Source of the DNA: Alphaproteobacteria bacterium | GTDB lineage: Bacteria > Pseudomonadota > Alphaproteobacteria > CALKHQ01 | Assembly (NCBI GenBank): GCA_041396705.1 | Contig: JAWKYB010000025.1 | Location: 1-56,841, forward strand | Direction of reading: 5' to 3' | DNA: 56,841 bases | Shown: positions 39,798-48,504 of the stretch, one piece after another | Position numbering within the stretch: the first letter of the stretch is position 1 | Layout: each line of letters begins with the position of its first letter | Translations under genes and position numbers: made by a program | The notes under the pieces: generated by a model | The model's database searches: none | The model's input: the letters and a program-made list of their open reading frames with translations, nothing else | Told to the model about the DNA's origin: nothing

Positions 39798-40616
39798 ATG
39801 CACACCGACCCGCAACTCTGGGCAAGACTCGACGCCTTCTCGCTCGACGATCCGGATGCCTCCTTCGCCTTCACCGACCGCCTTGCGCGCGAGAATGGCT
39901 GGCGCGATGCGTTCGCGCATCGTGTCGTCGGCGAATACCGGCGCTTCGTCTACCTGTCGCAGGTCACGGACCGGATCGTCACGCCCTCCGACGAGGTCGA
40001 CCAGGCCTGGCACCTGCACCTGACCTATACCCGGCATTATTGGGATGCGCTGTGCGGCGGCGTCCTCGGCCGGGCCCTGCACCACGGGCCGACCCGCGGC
40101 GGGCCTGCCGAGCATGCGAAATACCTCGCCTGCTACGAGGCGACCAAGGCTCTCTACCGCCGCGAGTTCGGCGAGGAACCGCCCGCGGATATCTGGCCGG
40201 ACGCCGAGACGCGCTTCGCCGAGGCACCCGCCTTCCGCCGGGTCAACACCGCACATGCCTGGGTGATCCATCGTCCGCGCTGGCTCGACCGGGTCGCGGC
40301 GCACGGGCGCGCCATCGCCAGCCTGGCGGCGGCGGCCCTGGGCCTGTCGCTGGTGGGCGGCTCGCTGGCCCTCGCCGACACCGATGCGCGCGACGAAGAG
40401 ACCGCGGTGATCATCGCCATCGGCATCGTCATCTTCGTGGCCGCCGTGGTATCCGCCACCCGGCGCAGCGGCAGCCGGCGTCCCCACCGCGGCGGGCGGT
40501 CCAAGGGCGGCAGCGGCTGCGGCGGCTGCGGCCATGCCGGCTCGGACGGCGGCGATGGGGGCTCAGGCTGCGGCAGCTCCGGCTGTGGCGGCGGCGGATG
40601 CGGCGGCGGCGACTGA
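39798..40616 (+). CDS. GRDP-like membrane protein with Gly/Cys-rich tail
   Basis: A 272-residue protein. The first 155 residues form a glycine-rich-domain-containing-protein (DUF1399-like) module with TPSDEVDQAWHLHLTYTRHYWDALC, whose His/Cys residues could bind metal. Two hydrophobic segments follow (about 172-192 and 201-218). The tail is Gly, Ser and Cys-rich with repeated GCGG/SGCG units. Such tails occur in TIGR04222-like bacterial membrane proteins of unknown function. GGGACAGGG precedes ATG 39798. Confidence 0.7.
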   Translation: MHTDPQLWARLDAFSLDDPDASFAFTDRLARENGWRDAFAHRVVGEYRRFVYLSQVTDRIVTPSDEVDQAWHLHLTYTRHYWDALCGGVLGRALHHGPTRGGPAEHAKYLACYEATKALYRREFGEEPPADIWPDAETRFAEAPAFRRVNTAHAWVIHRPRWLDRVAAHGRAIASLAAAALGLSLVGGSLALADTDARDEETAVIIAIGIVIFVAAVVSATRRSGSRRPHRGGRSKGGSGCGGCGHAGSDGGDGGSGCGSSGCGGGGCGGGD

Positions 40617-40779
40617 GGCGTCGCCATAGCCCCTGTTACGGGGGAGCCAGCTTTCTGCCGCGACGAAGCGCCTTGCTGCCGGATCGGCGGCCGCCTCGAT
40701 TCCGCCACAGATGTGAACCGCGCACGCCGCCCGCGCGACCTAACGCCATTGGCACTCCACCACGGGCGGAGACCGCGCA

Positions 40780-41991
40780 ATGGCAAGCATCGACATTTTC
40801 GGCGGCAGCTACTTCCACGCGCCCTGGCAGGACGTGGTCAACCCTGACGCCAACCTGATCGAGATCCCCTATGGCGGGCTCTCGGACCTGTTCAACGGCT
40901 TCGCCTACCAGAACACCGACGGCACCTACACCGTGTTCATCGGTGAAGACCCGATCGCGATCGACGAAAACGGCAACGCCTCGGGCGTGGTGACCGACAT
41001 CATCCGCCTCGAGAGTCTTTTCGCGCCGCTCGACGCGGACAACGTGCTCGCCCATGTCTGGGAAGGCTTCACGGCCAGCGGCATCCAGGACGCCTATCTC
41101 GATGGCGGTTACACCTTTCTGGAGGTGCTGTTCATCTATGAGGACGTCGTCACCATCGACAGCCCGTCGTTCGGCGGCATCCAATGGCCGGCCCCGCCGG
41201 TTGCCACGTCCAGCGGTGCCGACACAGTGTACGGCAGCCTGCACCACGACACGATCGATACCGGTTCGGGTGCCGACACCGCCTATGGCGACGAGGGCGA
41301 CGACATCATCCACGCCGGGGTCGACGACGACCTGATCTACGGCGACGAGGGTGCCGACGTGCTCTACGGCGAATCCGGCTGGGACATCCTTTACGGCGGC
41401 GCCGGCGCCGATTCGCTGTTCGGCGGCGGCGGCCAGGATTCGCTCTATGGCGAGGGCGGCAACGACTTCATCTCCGGTGGCAACGGCTACGACCGCCTGG
41501 AAGGCAACGCCGGCAACGACGTGATCGAGGGCAACGGCGGCGACGACCGGCTGTTCGGCGGCGCCGGGGCCGATTCCCTCTATGGCGGCGCAGGCGACGA
41601 TTCGCTGTATGGCGGCGACGGCTACAACACGCTCTACGGCGACAATGGCGACGACTTCATCCGCGGCGGCCGGCATGACGACACGGCGGTCGGCGGAGAC
41701 GGCGACGACACCATCGTCGGCCAGGGCGGCGACGATGCGCTCTACGGCGGCGACAACAACGACTTCATGGTCGGCGAGGACGGCGACGACCTGCTGCAGG
41801 GCGGCAATGGCGACGACTACCTCGACGGCGGCGACGGGCTCGACAGCGCGCTGTATCTGCTGCCGCGCGCCTACTACACCGTTACCGAGTACGACACATT
41901 CGTCATGGTCAGCAGCGTCGGCGATGAGGGTACCGACACGCTGCGGAACGTCGAGCGCCTGTTGTTCGCCGACCAGATCATGTGGGTGTAG
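40780..41991 (+). CDS. RTX-type calcium-binding repeat protein
   Basis: A 403-residue acidic protein. Residues 1-135 have no recognised domain. From about 145 to 365 run some twenty GGxGxDxxx-type nonapeptides (for example GGAGADSLF, GGNGDDYLD), which coil into a Ca2+-loaded beta-roll. The C-terminus (YTVTEYDTFVMVSS to NVERLLFADQ) resembles the secretion end of type I substrates. Without an N-terminal signal, export by a type I system is expected; no such transporter is encoded here. GGAG before the ATG. Confidence 0.9.
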   Translation: MASIDIFGGSYFHAPWQDVVNPDANLIEIPYGGLSDLFNGFAYQNTDGTYTVFIGEDPIAIDENGNASGVVTDIIRLESLFAPLDADNVLAHVWEGFTASGIQDAYLDGGYTFLEVLFIYEDVVTIDSPSFGGIQWPAPPVATSSGADTVYGSLHHDTIDTGSGADTAYGDEGDDIIHAGVDDDLIYGDEGADVLYGESGWDILYGGAGADSLFGGGGQDSLYGEGGNDFISGGNGYDRLEGNAGNDVIEGNGGDDRLFGGAGADSLYGGAGDDSLYGGDGYNTLYGDNGDDFIRGGRHDDTAVGGDGDDTIVGQGGDDALYGGDNNDFMVGEDGDDLLQGGNGDDYLDGGDGLDSALYLLPRAYYTVTEYDTFVMVSSVGDEGTDTLRNVERLLFADQIMWV

Positions 41992-42021
41992 CGGCGCGGA
42001 CGGGTCGCACCGCAGCCGCCG

Positions 42022-43142
42022 CTACGCCTCGGCCGGTTCGCCCTCTCCGACCTGGGCGGCGAGGCTCGCCTCGAGGAAGTCGTCGATGTCGCCGTCCATC
42101 ACCGCCTGCACGTTGCCGGTCTCGACCCCGGTGCGCAGGTCCTTGACCATCTGATAGGGCTGCATGACGTAGGAGCGGATCTGGTTGCCCCAGCCGATCT
42201 CGGTCTTCGACGCCGCCTCGTTCGCTGCCGCTTCCTCGCGCAGGGCCAGCTCACGCTCATAGAGCCGGGCCTTCAGCATCGCCCATGCGGTGGCGCGGTT
42301 GCGGTGCTGGCTGCGATCGTTCTGGCATTGCACGACGATGCCGGTCGGTATGTGCGTCAGCCGGATTGCGCTGTCGGTCTTGTTGACGTGCTGGCCGCCG
42401 GCGCCGGAGGCGCGGTAGGTGTCGGTGCGGACGTCCTTCTCCTCGATGTCGATCTCGATGGAATCGTCGACCACCGGATAGATCCAGGCGCTGGCAAAGC
42501 TGGTGTGGCGGCGGGCCTGGCTGTCGAACGGCGATATGCGGACCAGCCGGTGCACCCCGCTTTCGGTCTTCAGCCAGCCATAAGCGTTGTGGCCGGCGAT
42601 CTTCAGCGTCGCCGACTTGATGCCGGCCTCCTCGCCCGCGCTCTCCTCGAGATACTCGACCTTGTAGCCCTTGCGCTCGGCCCAGCGGGTGTAGAGGCGG
42701 ACCAGCATCTCGGCCCAGTCCTGCGCCTCGGTGCCGCCGGCGCCGGCATGGATCTCCAGGTAGCAGTCGTTGCCGTCGGCCTCGCCGGACAGCAGCGTTT
42801 CCAGCTCGTGGCGCTGAGCCTCGGCCCGCACCCCGCGCAGCATCTCCTCGGCTTCGTCCAGGCTGGCATCGTCGCCTTCGGCATCGCCCAGCTCGGCCAG
42901 GGTCCAGCCGTCGTCGAGCCCGCGCTCAAGTCCCTTGTAGGATTCCAGCGACTTCTCCAGCGCGGTGCGCTCGCGCATCAGCGCCTGCGCTTTCTCGCTG
43001 TCGTTCCACAGCGTGGGATCTTCGGCCTGGTGGTTGAGCTGGGTCAGGCGGCGTTCGGCAGCCGCCGGGTCAAAGACGCCTCCTCAGCAGTTCCAGCGAC
43101 TGCTTGATGTCTTCGGCCAGCGACAGGATCTCGGCGCGCATC
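42022..43142 (-). CDS. prfB: Peptide chain release factor 2, with programmed +1 frameshift
   Basis: RF2 releases peptides at UGA and UAA. The first 23 codons from ATG 43142 (MRAEILSLAEDIKQSLELL) end at an in-frame TGA at 43070-43072, directly after CTT. A +1 shift there joins the remaining frame (DPAAAERRLTQLNH and on to 42022). The discriminator SPF (RISPFDSQ) and the catalytic GGQ (SGAGGQHVNK) are present. The total, about 372 residues, is the usual RF2 length. It is the last gene of the rne/amiC/mrcA neighbourhood, with birA between. Confidence 0.97.
43069..43084 (-). other. prfB: Programmed frameshift site of prfB
   Basis: Read on the minus strand: AGGAGG (43084-43079), three bases, then CTTTGAC (43075-43069). 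The internal Shine-Dalgarno at three bases from the shift codon plus CTT-TGA-C is the classical RF2 autoregulatory element: low RF2 slows termination at UGA and favours the shift. Confidence 0.95.
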
Positions 43143-43218
43143 CGGTGTCCTTTCCGGTTCGGGAAGTCGCACAACGGGCGCGGAATATAGGGACGCTGCG
43201 GCGCAGGCGCAACGCCGG

Positions 43219-44019
43219 TCACGACTGCGCGGTCATGCCGGGCAGGAACACGTCCCCGGCCGTGATCACCCGCCGTGCCCCGTCGGTCTCGAGGATCAGG
43301 GCGCCGTCCGCGTCGAGCCCCTCGAAGCGGCCCTCGATCCGGTCGGCCGGCCGGTCGCCGAGCCGCACGGCGACGGTCTCGCCGATGCCGGCCATGCGGG
43401 CCAGCACGCGACGGCGCACATCGGCGAAGCCCGCGCGCTCCCACCCATCGAGCTGCCAGACCAGCGCCGTGCAATAGCGTTCGCGCACCGCATCCACCGT
43501 CGCCGCCGCATCGAACTCGGCCAGGCACATGGTCGGGTAGAGGCCGGTCTCCGGCCGTGAACCGACGTTGATGCCGACGCCGAGGATCAGCCAGTCGACT
43601 GCGAGGGCGGCGCCGGCCAGCCGCGCATTGCCGGTTTCCATCAGGATGCCGGCGATCTTGCCGCCATAGACCAGCACGTCGTTCGGCCATTTGATCCGCA
43701 CCGGCGCCCGCGCGCCGACGAACGCCTCCACCGTCTCCGCCACCGCCAGCGCGGCGACGAAGGCCGCGTGCATCGGCGCGCTCCAACCCTGCTGCGGCCG
43801 CAGCAGGGTCGAGGTGTAGAGGTTGCCCGGCGGCGACGCCCAGCTGCGGCCGGACCGGCCTCTGCCGCGCCGCTGCTCGCCGGCGCTGACCATGGTCAGG
43901 TGCGGCGCGCCGGCCGCGATCATCGCCCTGAGGTCGTCCTGGGTGCTGTCGGTCGCAGGCCGGTAGTGGACGTCGACGCCGTCGATCAGGCGGCGCCAGG
44001 GCGCATCGGCGGCATCCAT
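43219..44019 (-). CDS. birA: Biotin--[acetyl-CoA-carboxylase] ligase
   Basis: A 266-residue biotin protein ligase without the N-terminal repressor HTH of the E. coli protein. Motifs: TDSTQDDLR, the biotin-AMP loop GRGRSGRSWASPPGNLY, KWPNDVLVYGGKIAGIL and ILGVGINVG. It attaches biotin to the carboxyl carrier protein of acetyl-CoA carboxylase and similar enzymes. ATG at 44019 is taken; a TTG at 44028 is possible. It sits 28 bases after mrcA and before prfB, not in the nuo neighbourhood where many alphaproteobacteria keep it. Confidence 0.93.
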   Translation of the reverse strand: MDAADAPWRRLIDGVDVHYRPATDSTQDDLRAMIAAGAPHLTMVSAGEQRRGRGRSGRSWASPPGNLYTSTLLRPQQGWSAPMHAAFVAALAVAETVEAFVGARAPVRIKWPNDVLVYGGKIAGILMETGNARLAGAALAVDWLILGVGINVGSRPETGLYPTMCLAEFDAAATVDAVRERYCTALVWQLDGWERAGFADVRRRVLARMAGIGETVAVRLGDRPADRIEGRFEGLDADGALILETDGARRVITAGDVFLPGMTAQS

Positions 44020-44047
44020 GGCAGGCAACGGCAGTCGGCCGCGGCGC

Positions 44048-46525
44048 TCAGTACAGCCCGCCGGAGCCGGTCATGATATCCTCGGCGGTGGAGGCACCGG
44101 TTGCCGAGACCTCGACCACCGCGCTGCGCGGGGCGTGCTGGGTCTCGGTCGGCTCGGTTCCGGGGATGAACGGCTCATACACCGCATCGCCGCCGGTGCT
44201 GGCCAGCCCGGTGGTGCGGTCGACCGACACGAACACCAGTCCGTCGGGCGGGCGGAAGTCGACCGGCTCGGTTCCTTCCAGCGCGTGTTCGAGGAAATTC
44301 TGCACGATCGGCAGCGCGGTCTGGCCGCCGGCCTCGCGCGGGCCCAGCGTGCGCGGCTGGTCGAAGCCGACATAGGCCCCGACCACGAGGTCCGGGGTGA
44401 AGCCGACGAACCAGGCGTCGTTGCCGTCGTTGGTGGTGCCGGTCTTGCCGCCGATCGGATAGCTCGGCAACGCCGCGCCCAGCCGGCTGGCGGTGCCGCG
44501 CTGGACCACACCGCGCAGCATCTGGGTGATCTGGTAGCAGGTGCGCGGATCGGCGATCTGCTGGCGGCCGTCGGGCAGGGTCGGCATCGCACCGCCCTCG
44601 TAGCTCGCCGCCTGGCACGTGCTGCACACCCGCTGGTCCTGGCGCGACTGCGGCAGGGTATAGCCGTGCCGGTCCTGGATGCGGTCGATCAGGGTCGGCG
44701 CCACGTGCCGGCCGCCGTTCACGATCTGGCTGTAGCCGCCGACCATGCGCAACACCGTGGTTTCGCCGGCACCCAGCGCCATCGACAGATAGGGCTGCAT
44801 GTTGTCGTCGATGCCGAACAACCGCGCATACTGCACGATCCGGTCCATGCCTACCGTATAGGCCAGCCGCACCGTCATCAGGTTGCGCGATTTCTCCAGG
44901 CCGACGCGCAGCGGTAGCGGCCCGTAGTACTGGCCGGAATAGTTGTCGGGCCGGTACTGGGCCATGCCGGGCCCCTGGTCGAGCACGAACGGCGTGTCGA
45001 GCACGATCGAGGCCGGGGTGAAGCCGTCATCGAGCGCCGCCAGATAGACGAACGGCTTGAACGACGAGCCGGGCTGGCGATAGGCCTGGGTCGCCCGGTT
45101 GAACTCGCTCATCGCAAAGTCGTAGCCGCCGGACATCGCGAGCACGCGGCCGGAGTGCGGGTCCATCACCACGATACCGCCGCCGATGTCCGGAATCTGC
45201 TCCAGCCGATAGGGCGGCGGCTCCGGCAGCTCGATCTCCTCGCCGGCCGCGCGGCGGGCAAAGACGTCGTCATAGGCGGCGACAGCCTCCGCGTCGCGCG
45301 GCGAGACCAGGATGATGTCGCCCTTCGCCAGCACGTCGGTCACCCGGCTTGGCGCACTGCCGACATTCTGGTTCTCGCGCCACGGCGCCGCCCAGTCGAG
45401 CCCGCGCATGCCGATCACGCCGCGGCGGCGGTCGGCGAAGCCGAGCTGGCCGATCTCGCCGTCGACCTCCAGCACGACAGCCAGCTGCCAGTCGCCGGCA
45501 CCGGCCGGCCGCTCGACGGCGGCGAGCTGGTCGGGCCAGTTGTCGAAATCCTCCATCGTGGCGACCGGGCCGCGATAGCCGTGGCGCCTGTCGTATTCGG
45601 TCAGGCCGAAGCGCAGCGCCTGGTCGGCCAGCTGCTGCAGGTGCGGGTCCAGCGTGGTGCGCACGGTGAGCCCGGCCTGGCGGTAGGCGTCGGCGCCGTA
45701 GTCCTCCTCCAGCTGGCGGCGGACCTCCTCGACGAAATAGCGCGCCGGCACCGCCTCGGACGGATCGCGGTCGACGAAGGCGATCGGCGTGGCCAGCGCC
45801 AGGTCCGCCTCCTCGGCGGTGATGTTGCCGTCGTCGAGCATGCGCCGGATGACGTAGTTGCGGCGGTCGGTGGCCAACGCCATGTCGCGCGACAGCCGCG
45901 TCGGTGCTTTCGGCAGCGCCGCCAGGAACGCCGCCTCGGCGACGGTCAGCTCGTTCAGCGACTTGCCGAAATAGTTCAGCGCCGCCGAGGCAACGCCATA
46001 GAGCCGCCCGCCGAACGGGATCTCGTTGAGATAGAGCTCGAGGATCTCGTCCTTGCTGAACAGCTCCTCGATCCGGAACGCCAGGATCGCCTCGCGGACC
46101 TTGCGCTCCACCGAACGCTCGTCGCCGACCAGGAAGTTCTTGGCGACCTGCTGGGTGATGGTCGAGGCGCCGACCAGCCGCTCGCCGCGCAGCAGGTGGG
46201 CGGAAACGGCGCGGACCAGGCCGAGGAAGTCGACCCCGCTATGCTCGAAGAAGCGCTGGTCCTCGGCCGCGGTGAACGCATGAACCACCCGGTCGGGCAC
46301 CTGCTCGATCGGCACGAACACGCGGTTCTGGTCGGAGAACTCGCCGATCAGCTGGCCGTCCGCGGCATAGACGCGGGTGGTGACCGGCGGCGCGTAGTTG
46401 CGCAGCTGCGAGGCGTCGGGCAGGTCCTTGCTGTAGTGCCAGATGACGAAGGCCGTCCCGATCATCGCCAGCAGCACAAACGCGGAAATCGACCCGACCA
46501 GCCATTTCGTCAGTCGCCAGAGCAT
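44048..46525 (-). CDS. mrcA: Penicillin-binding protein 1A (bifunctional peptidoglycan synthase)
   Basis: An 825-residue class A PBP. One N-terminal membrane helix (about 8-32) leads to the GT51 domain with EDQRFFEHSGVDF, GASTITQQVAKNFL and KVREAILAFRIE. The transpeptidase domain has SSFK (Ser near 486), SRN and KTGTT. An inserted OB-like region lies between them. It polymerises and cross-links glycan strands in the periplasm. ATG 46525 gives the usual short cytoplasmic tail (MLWRLTKWLVG); an ATG at 46633 would add 36 Ala/Arg-rich residues. The amidase gene lies upstream on the same strand. Confidence 0.96.
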   Translation of the reverse strand: MLWRLTKWLVGSISAFVLLAMIGTAFVIWHYSKDLPDASQLRNYAPPVTTRVYAADGQLIGEFSDQNRVFVPIEQVPDRVVHAFTAAEDQRFFEHSGVDFLGLVRAVSAHLLRGERLVGASTITQQVAKNFLVGDERSVERKVREAILAFRIEELFSKDEILELYLNEIPFGGRLYGVASAALNYFGKSLNELTVAEAAFLAALPKAPTRLSRDMALATDRRNYVIRRMLDDGNITAEEADLALATPIAFVDRDPSEAVPARYFVEEVRRQLEEDYGADAYRQAGLTVRTTLDPHLQQLADQALRFGLTEYDRRHGYRGPVATMEDFDNWPDQLAAVERPAGAGDWQLAVVLEVDGEIGQLGFADRRRGVIGMRGLDWAAPWRENQNVGSAPSRVTDVLAKGDIILVSPRDAEAVAAYDDVFARRAAGEEIELPEPPPYRLEQIPDIGGGIVVMDPHSGRVLAMSGGYDFAMSEFNRATQAYRQPGSSFKPFVYLAALDDGFTPASIVLDTPFVLDQGPGMAQYRPDNYSGQYYGPLPLRVGLEKSRNLMTVRLAYTVGMDRIVQYARLFGIDDNMQPYLSMALGAGETTVLRMVGGYSQIVNGGRHVAPTLIDRIQDRHGYTLPQSRQDQRVCSTCQAASYEGGAMPTLPDGRQQIADPRTCYQITQMLRGVVQRGTASRLGAALPSYPIGGKTGTTNDGNDAWFVGFTPDLVVGAYVGFDQPRTLGPREAGGQTALPIVQNFLEHALEGTEPVDFRPPDGLVFVSVDRTTGLASTGGDAVYEPFIPGTEPTETQHAPRSAVVEVSATGASTAEDIMTGSGGLY

Positions 46526-46678
46526 CCAGCCTCGTCGTCCTGTGTCTTCCGTCGCAGCCGCAGCCGGCAGGGCCGCTGCCCCGGCGGCGATCGGCGCCGG
46601 GCGGCCCCGGCGCATGCCGGGCACGCTCGCCATCGCGCCGTGCGGGCGCGAGTCGCTCGCGGCATCATGGGCGGCGCA

Positions 46679-47944
46679 CTATGGCCTTTGTGTGGCATCC
46701 ATGTCCAGGGTCGCTCCCGCTTCCGGCACCGCCGGAAGCGGCGCGCCTTCGGCCAGGAACCGCACGATTCCGCGCGCGATCGCGTCCGCCAGCACCTGCC
46801 GGTGCGCCGCGTCCTGCAGGTCGGTGGCATCGATCGCATTCGACAGATAGCCGAGCTCGACCAGGATCGCCGGCGTATGCGGCATCTTCAGCACATGATA
46901 GCCGGCCATGCGGTGGCTGTTGTCGAGCAGCCGGGCGCTCAACCCGACCTCCTCGACCACCAGTTCGGCGAGCCGCGCCGATTCGTCGATGGTCACGTCC
47001 ATCATCATGTCGAGCAGGATGTTGCCGACCGCCGCATCCTGGTCGCCATAGCCGATGTCGGCGAGCAGCGTCTCGCGGCCGTCGCCGCGCGACAGCGCCG
47101 CCGCGCCGCGCTCCGCGCCGGACGAGGACAGGCTGTACACCGACGTCCCGCGCGCGACCGAGCTGTGATAGGCGTCGGCGTGGACCGAGACGAACAGGTC
47201 GGCATCGGCCGCCAGCGCGAAGGCGGTCCGCTCCGACAGCGACATCGCCGAATCGTCCTCGCGGGTCATCAGCACGCGAAAGTCGCCGTTGGCCTCGAGC
47301 GCGTCGCGCAGGGCGAGCGCCGCGGCGAGCACGATGTCCTTCTCGACCGCGCCGGCGATGCCGCTCGCGCCCGGGTCGCGGCCGCCATGCCCCGGGTCGA
47401 TCACGATGGTGCGCGGCCCGGTCAGCCGCGGCGGCAGGAACGGGTTGATCGGCGCGACCAGCTCCGCCACGCTGGGCCGGACCGCATCCGACTGCGGCAG
47501 GTCCGGGTCGGCGAGTTCGACCACCAGGCGGAATCCGGCGCCTTCGTCGGCCGCCTCGACCACGGCGCGGCGCAGGACCACGCTGCGGTTCACGTCGATC
47601 AGCAGGCGCCACGCCCCGAACCCGGCGGGCTCGGCCGAGAAGCCCGCGATCGAGCCGAGGGCGGCGTCGACCCGCGGGGGCAACCGCCATTCCACCTCGG
47701 GCAGCCGCACCACCACCTGGTCGCTGATCTCGAGCAGGAAGGCCTCGACCGCGGCCGACTCGGTCAGGTCGACGGTCAGCCGGGTAAATCCGGGATGCAG
47801 GCTGAGGCGCGCGCCCGTCGCCGCCGGTTCGGCGTGCACCGCCCGCGGAGCCAGCGCGGCGAGGAACAGGGCGGCGAGCAGACCGGCCATCGCGCTCCTG
47901 CCCCACCCGGCTGTCGCGCGGCGCTGGTTGCGTCCTGAGCTCAT
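46679..47944 (-). CDS. amiC: N-acetylmuramoyl-L-alanine amidase, AMIN plus Amidase_3 domains
   Basis: A 421-residue periplasmic amidase. The signal peptide (cut after VHA) is followed by an AMIN domain (about 40-150) that targets the septum, then the zinc amidase domain with IDPGHGGRDPGA (His), AVEKD (Glu), VSVHADA (His) and ILVELGYLSN (catalytic Glu). It cuts the bond between MurNAc and the stem peptide during daughter-cell separation. ATG 47944 is chosen over TTG 47956. It is next to rne (divergent) and mrcA, as in many alphaproteobacteria. Confidence 0.94.
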   Translation of the reverse strand: MSSGRNQRRATAGWGRSAMAGLLAALFLAALAPRAVHAEPAATGARLSLHPGFTRLTVDLTESAAVEAFLLEISDQVVVRLPEVEWRLPPRVDAALGSIAGFSAEPAGFGAWRLLIDVNRSVVLRRAVVEAADEGAGFRLVVELADPDLPQSDAVRPSVAELVAPINPFLPPRLTGPRTIVIDPGHGGRDPGASGIAGAVEKDIVLAAALALRDALEANGDFRVLMTREDDSAMSLSERTAFALAADADLFVSVHADAYHSSVARGTSVYSLSSSGAERGAAALSRGDGRETLLADIGYGDQDAAVGNILLDMMMDVTIDESARLAELVVEEVGLSARLLDNSHRMAGYHVLKMPHTPAILVELGYLSNAIDATDLQDAAHRQVLADAIARGIVRFLAEGAPLPAVPEAGATLDMDATQRP

Positions 47945-48504
47945 CTCACTTGGCAACGGCTTCGCCTAACCACTTCAAATCGGGGGATTGCATCACCATA
48001 TGACCGCGGTGGCCGATGCGACGCAAGCCTTGCGGCATCGGGCCGAGGCGGGCCGGCGCGGCGGCGACGGGCGAGGCCATTTCCGGCCGGCTTTTTTGAT
48101 TGTCCGGCCGCAACCGGCGGCGTATGGTCGCCTTGCTGGGTGAATTGTGCCGTTGGCTGCAGAAGCCCGATGGCGACAACGACCAAGGTTTCGATGCCCT
48201 CTACCGGCGACGCACCCGGCCACGCTTTGATGAGCAGACCAGCGCCGCAAGGTACGGTTTGCTGTCGTTTTCCTGCGGCCATGCGGCCGCGCCGGCGCGA
48301 CTGACGCCGGCATCTTGCAGAGTGCGATGACAAGACACGTCACAATCGCATCTACCACCTTGAACGCACCGTCCGCTCGGTGTCGTCCCGGTCGGTCTGC
48401 GCGGCGTCCTGCGCCGAAGACCGCTGTCGGCACCCCCCTTCACCGGCGGACCTTGGACGCGCGCGCCCACGGATTGGGCGCGACGCGCACGGAGACACAT
48501 CCTT
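47945..48504. other. Intergenic region with probable long rne leader
   Basis: These 560 bases separate divergent amiC and rne and contain no convincing gene. A CGGCCGG / CCGGCCG stem encloses a T-rich loop at 48084-48110. RNase E genes often have long structured 5' leaders through which the enzyme degrades its own message, and a similar role is possible here. No other motif recognised. Confidence 0.5.
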
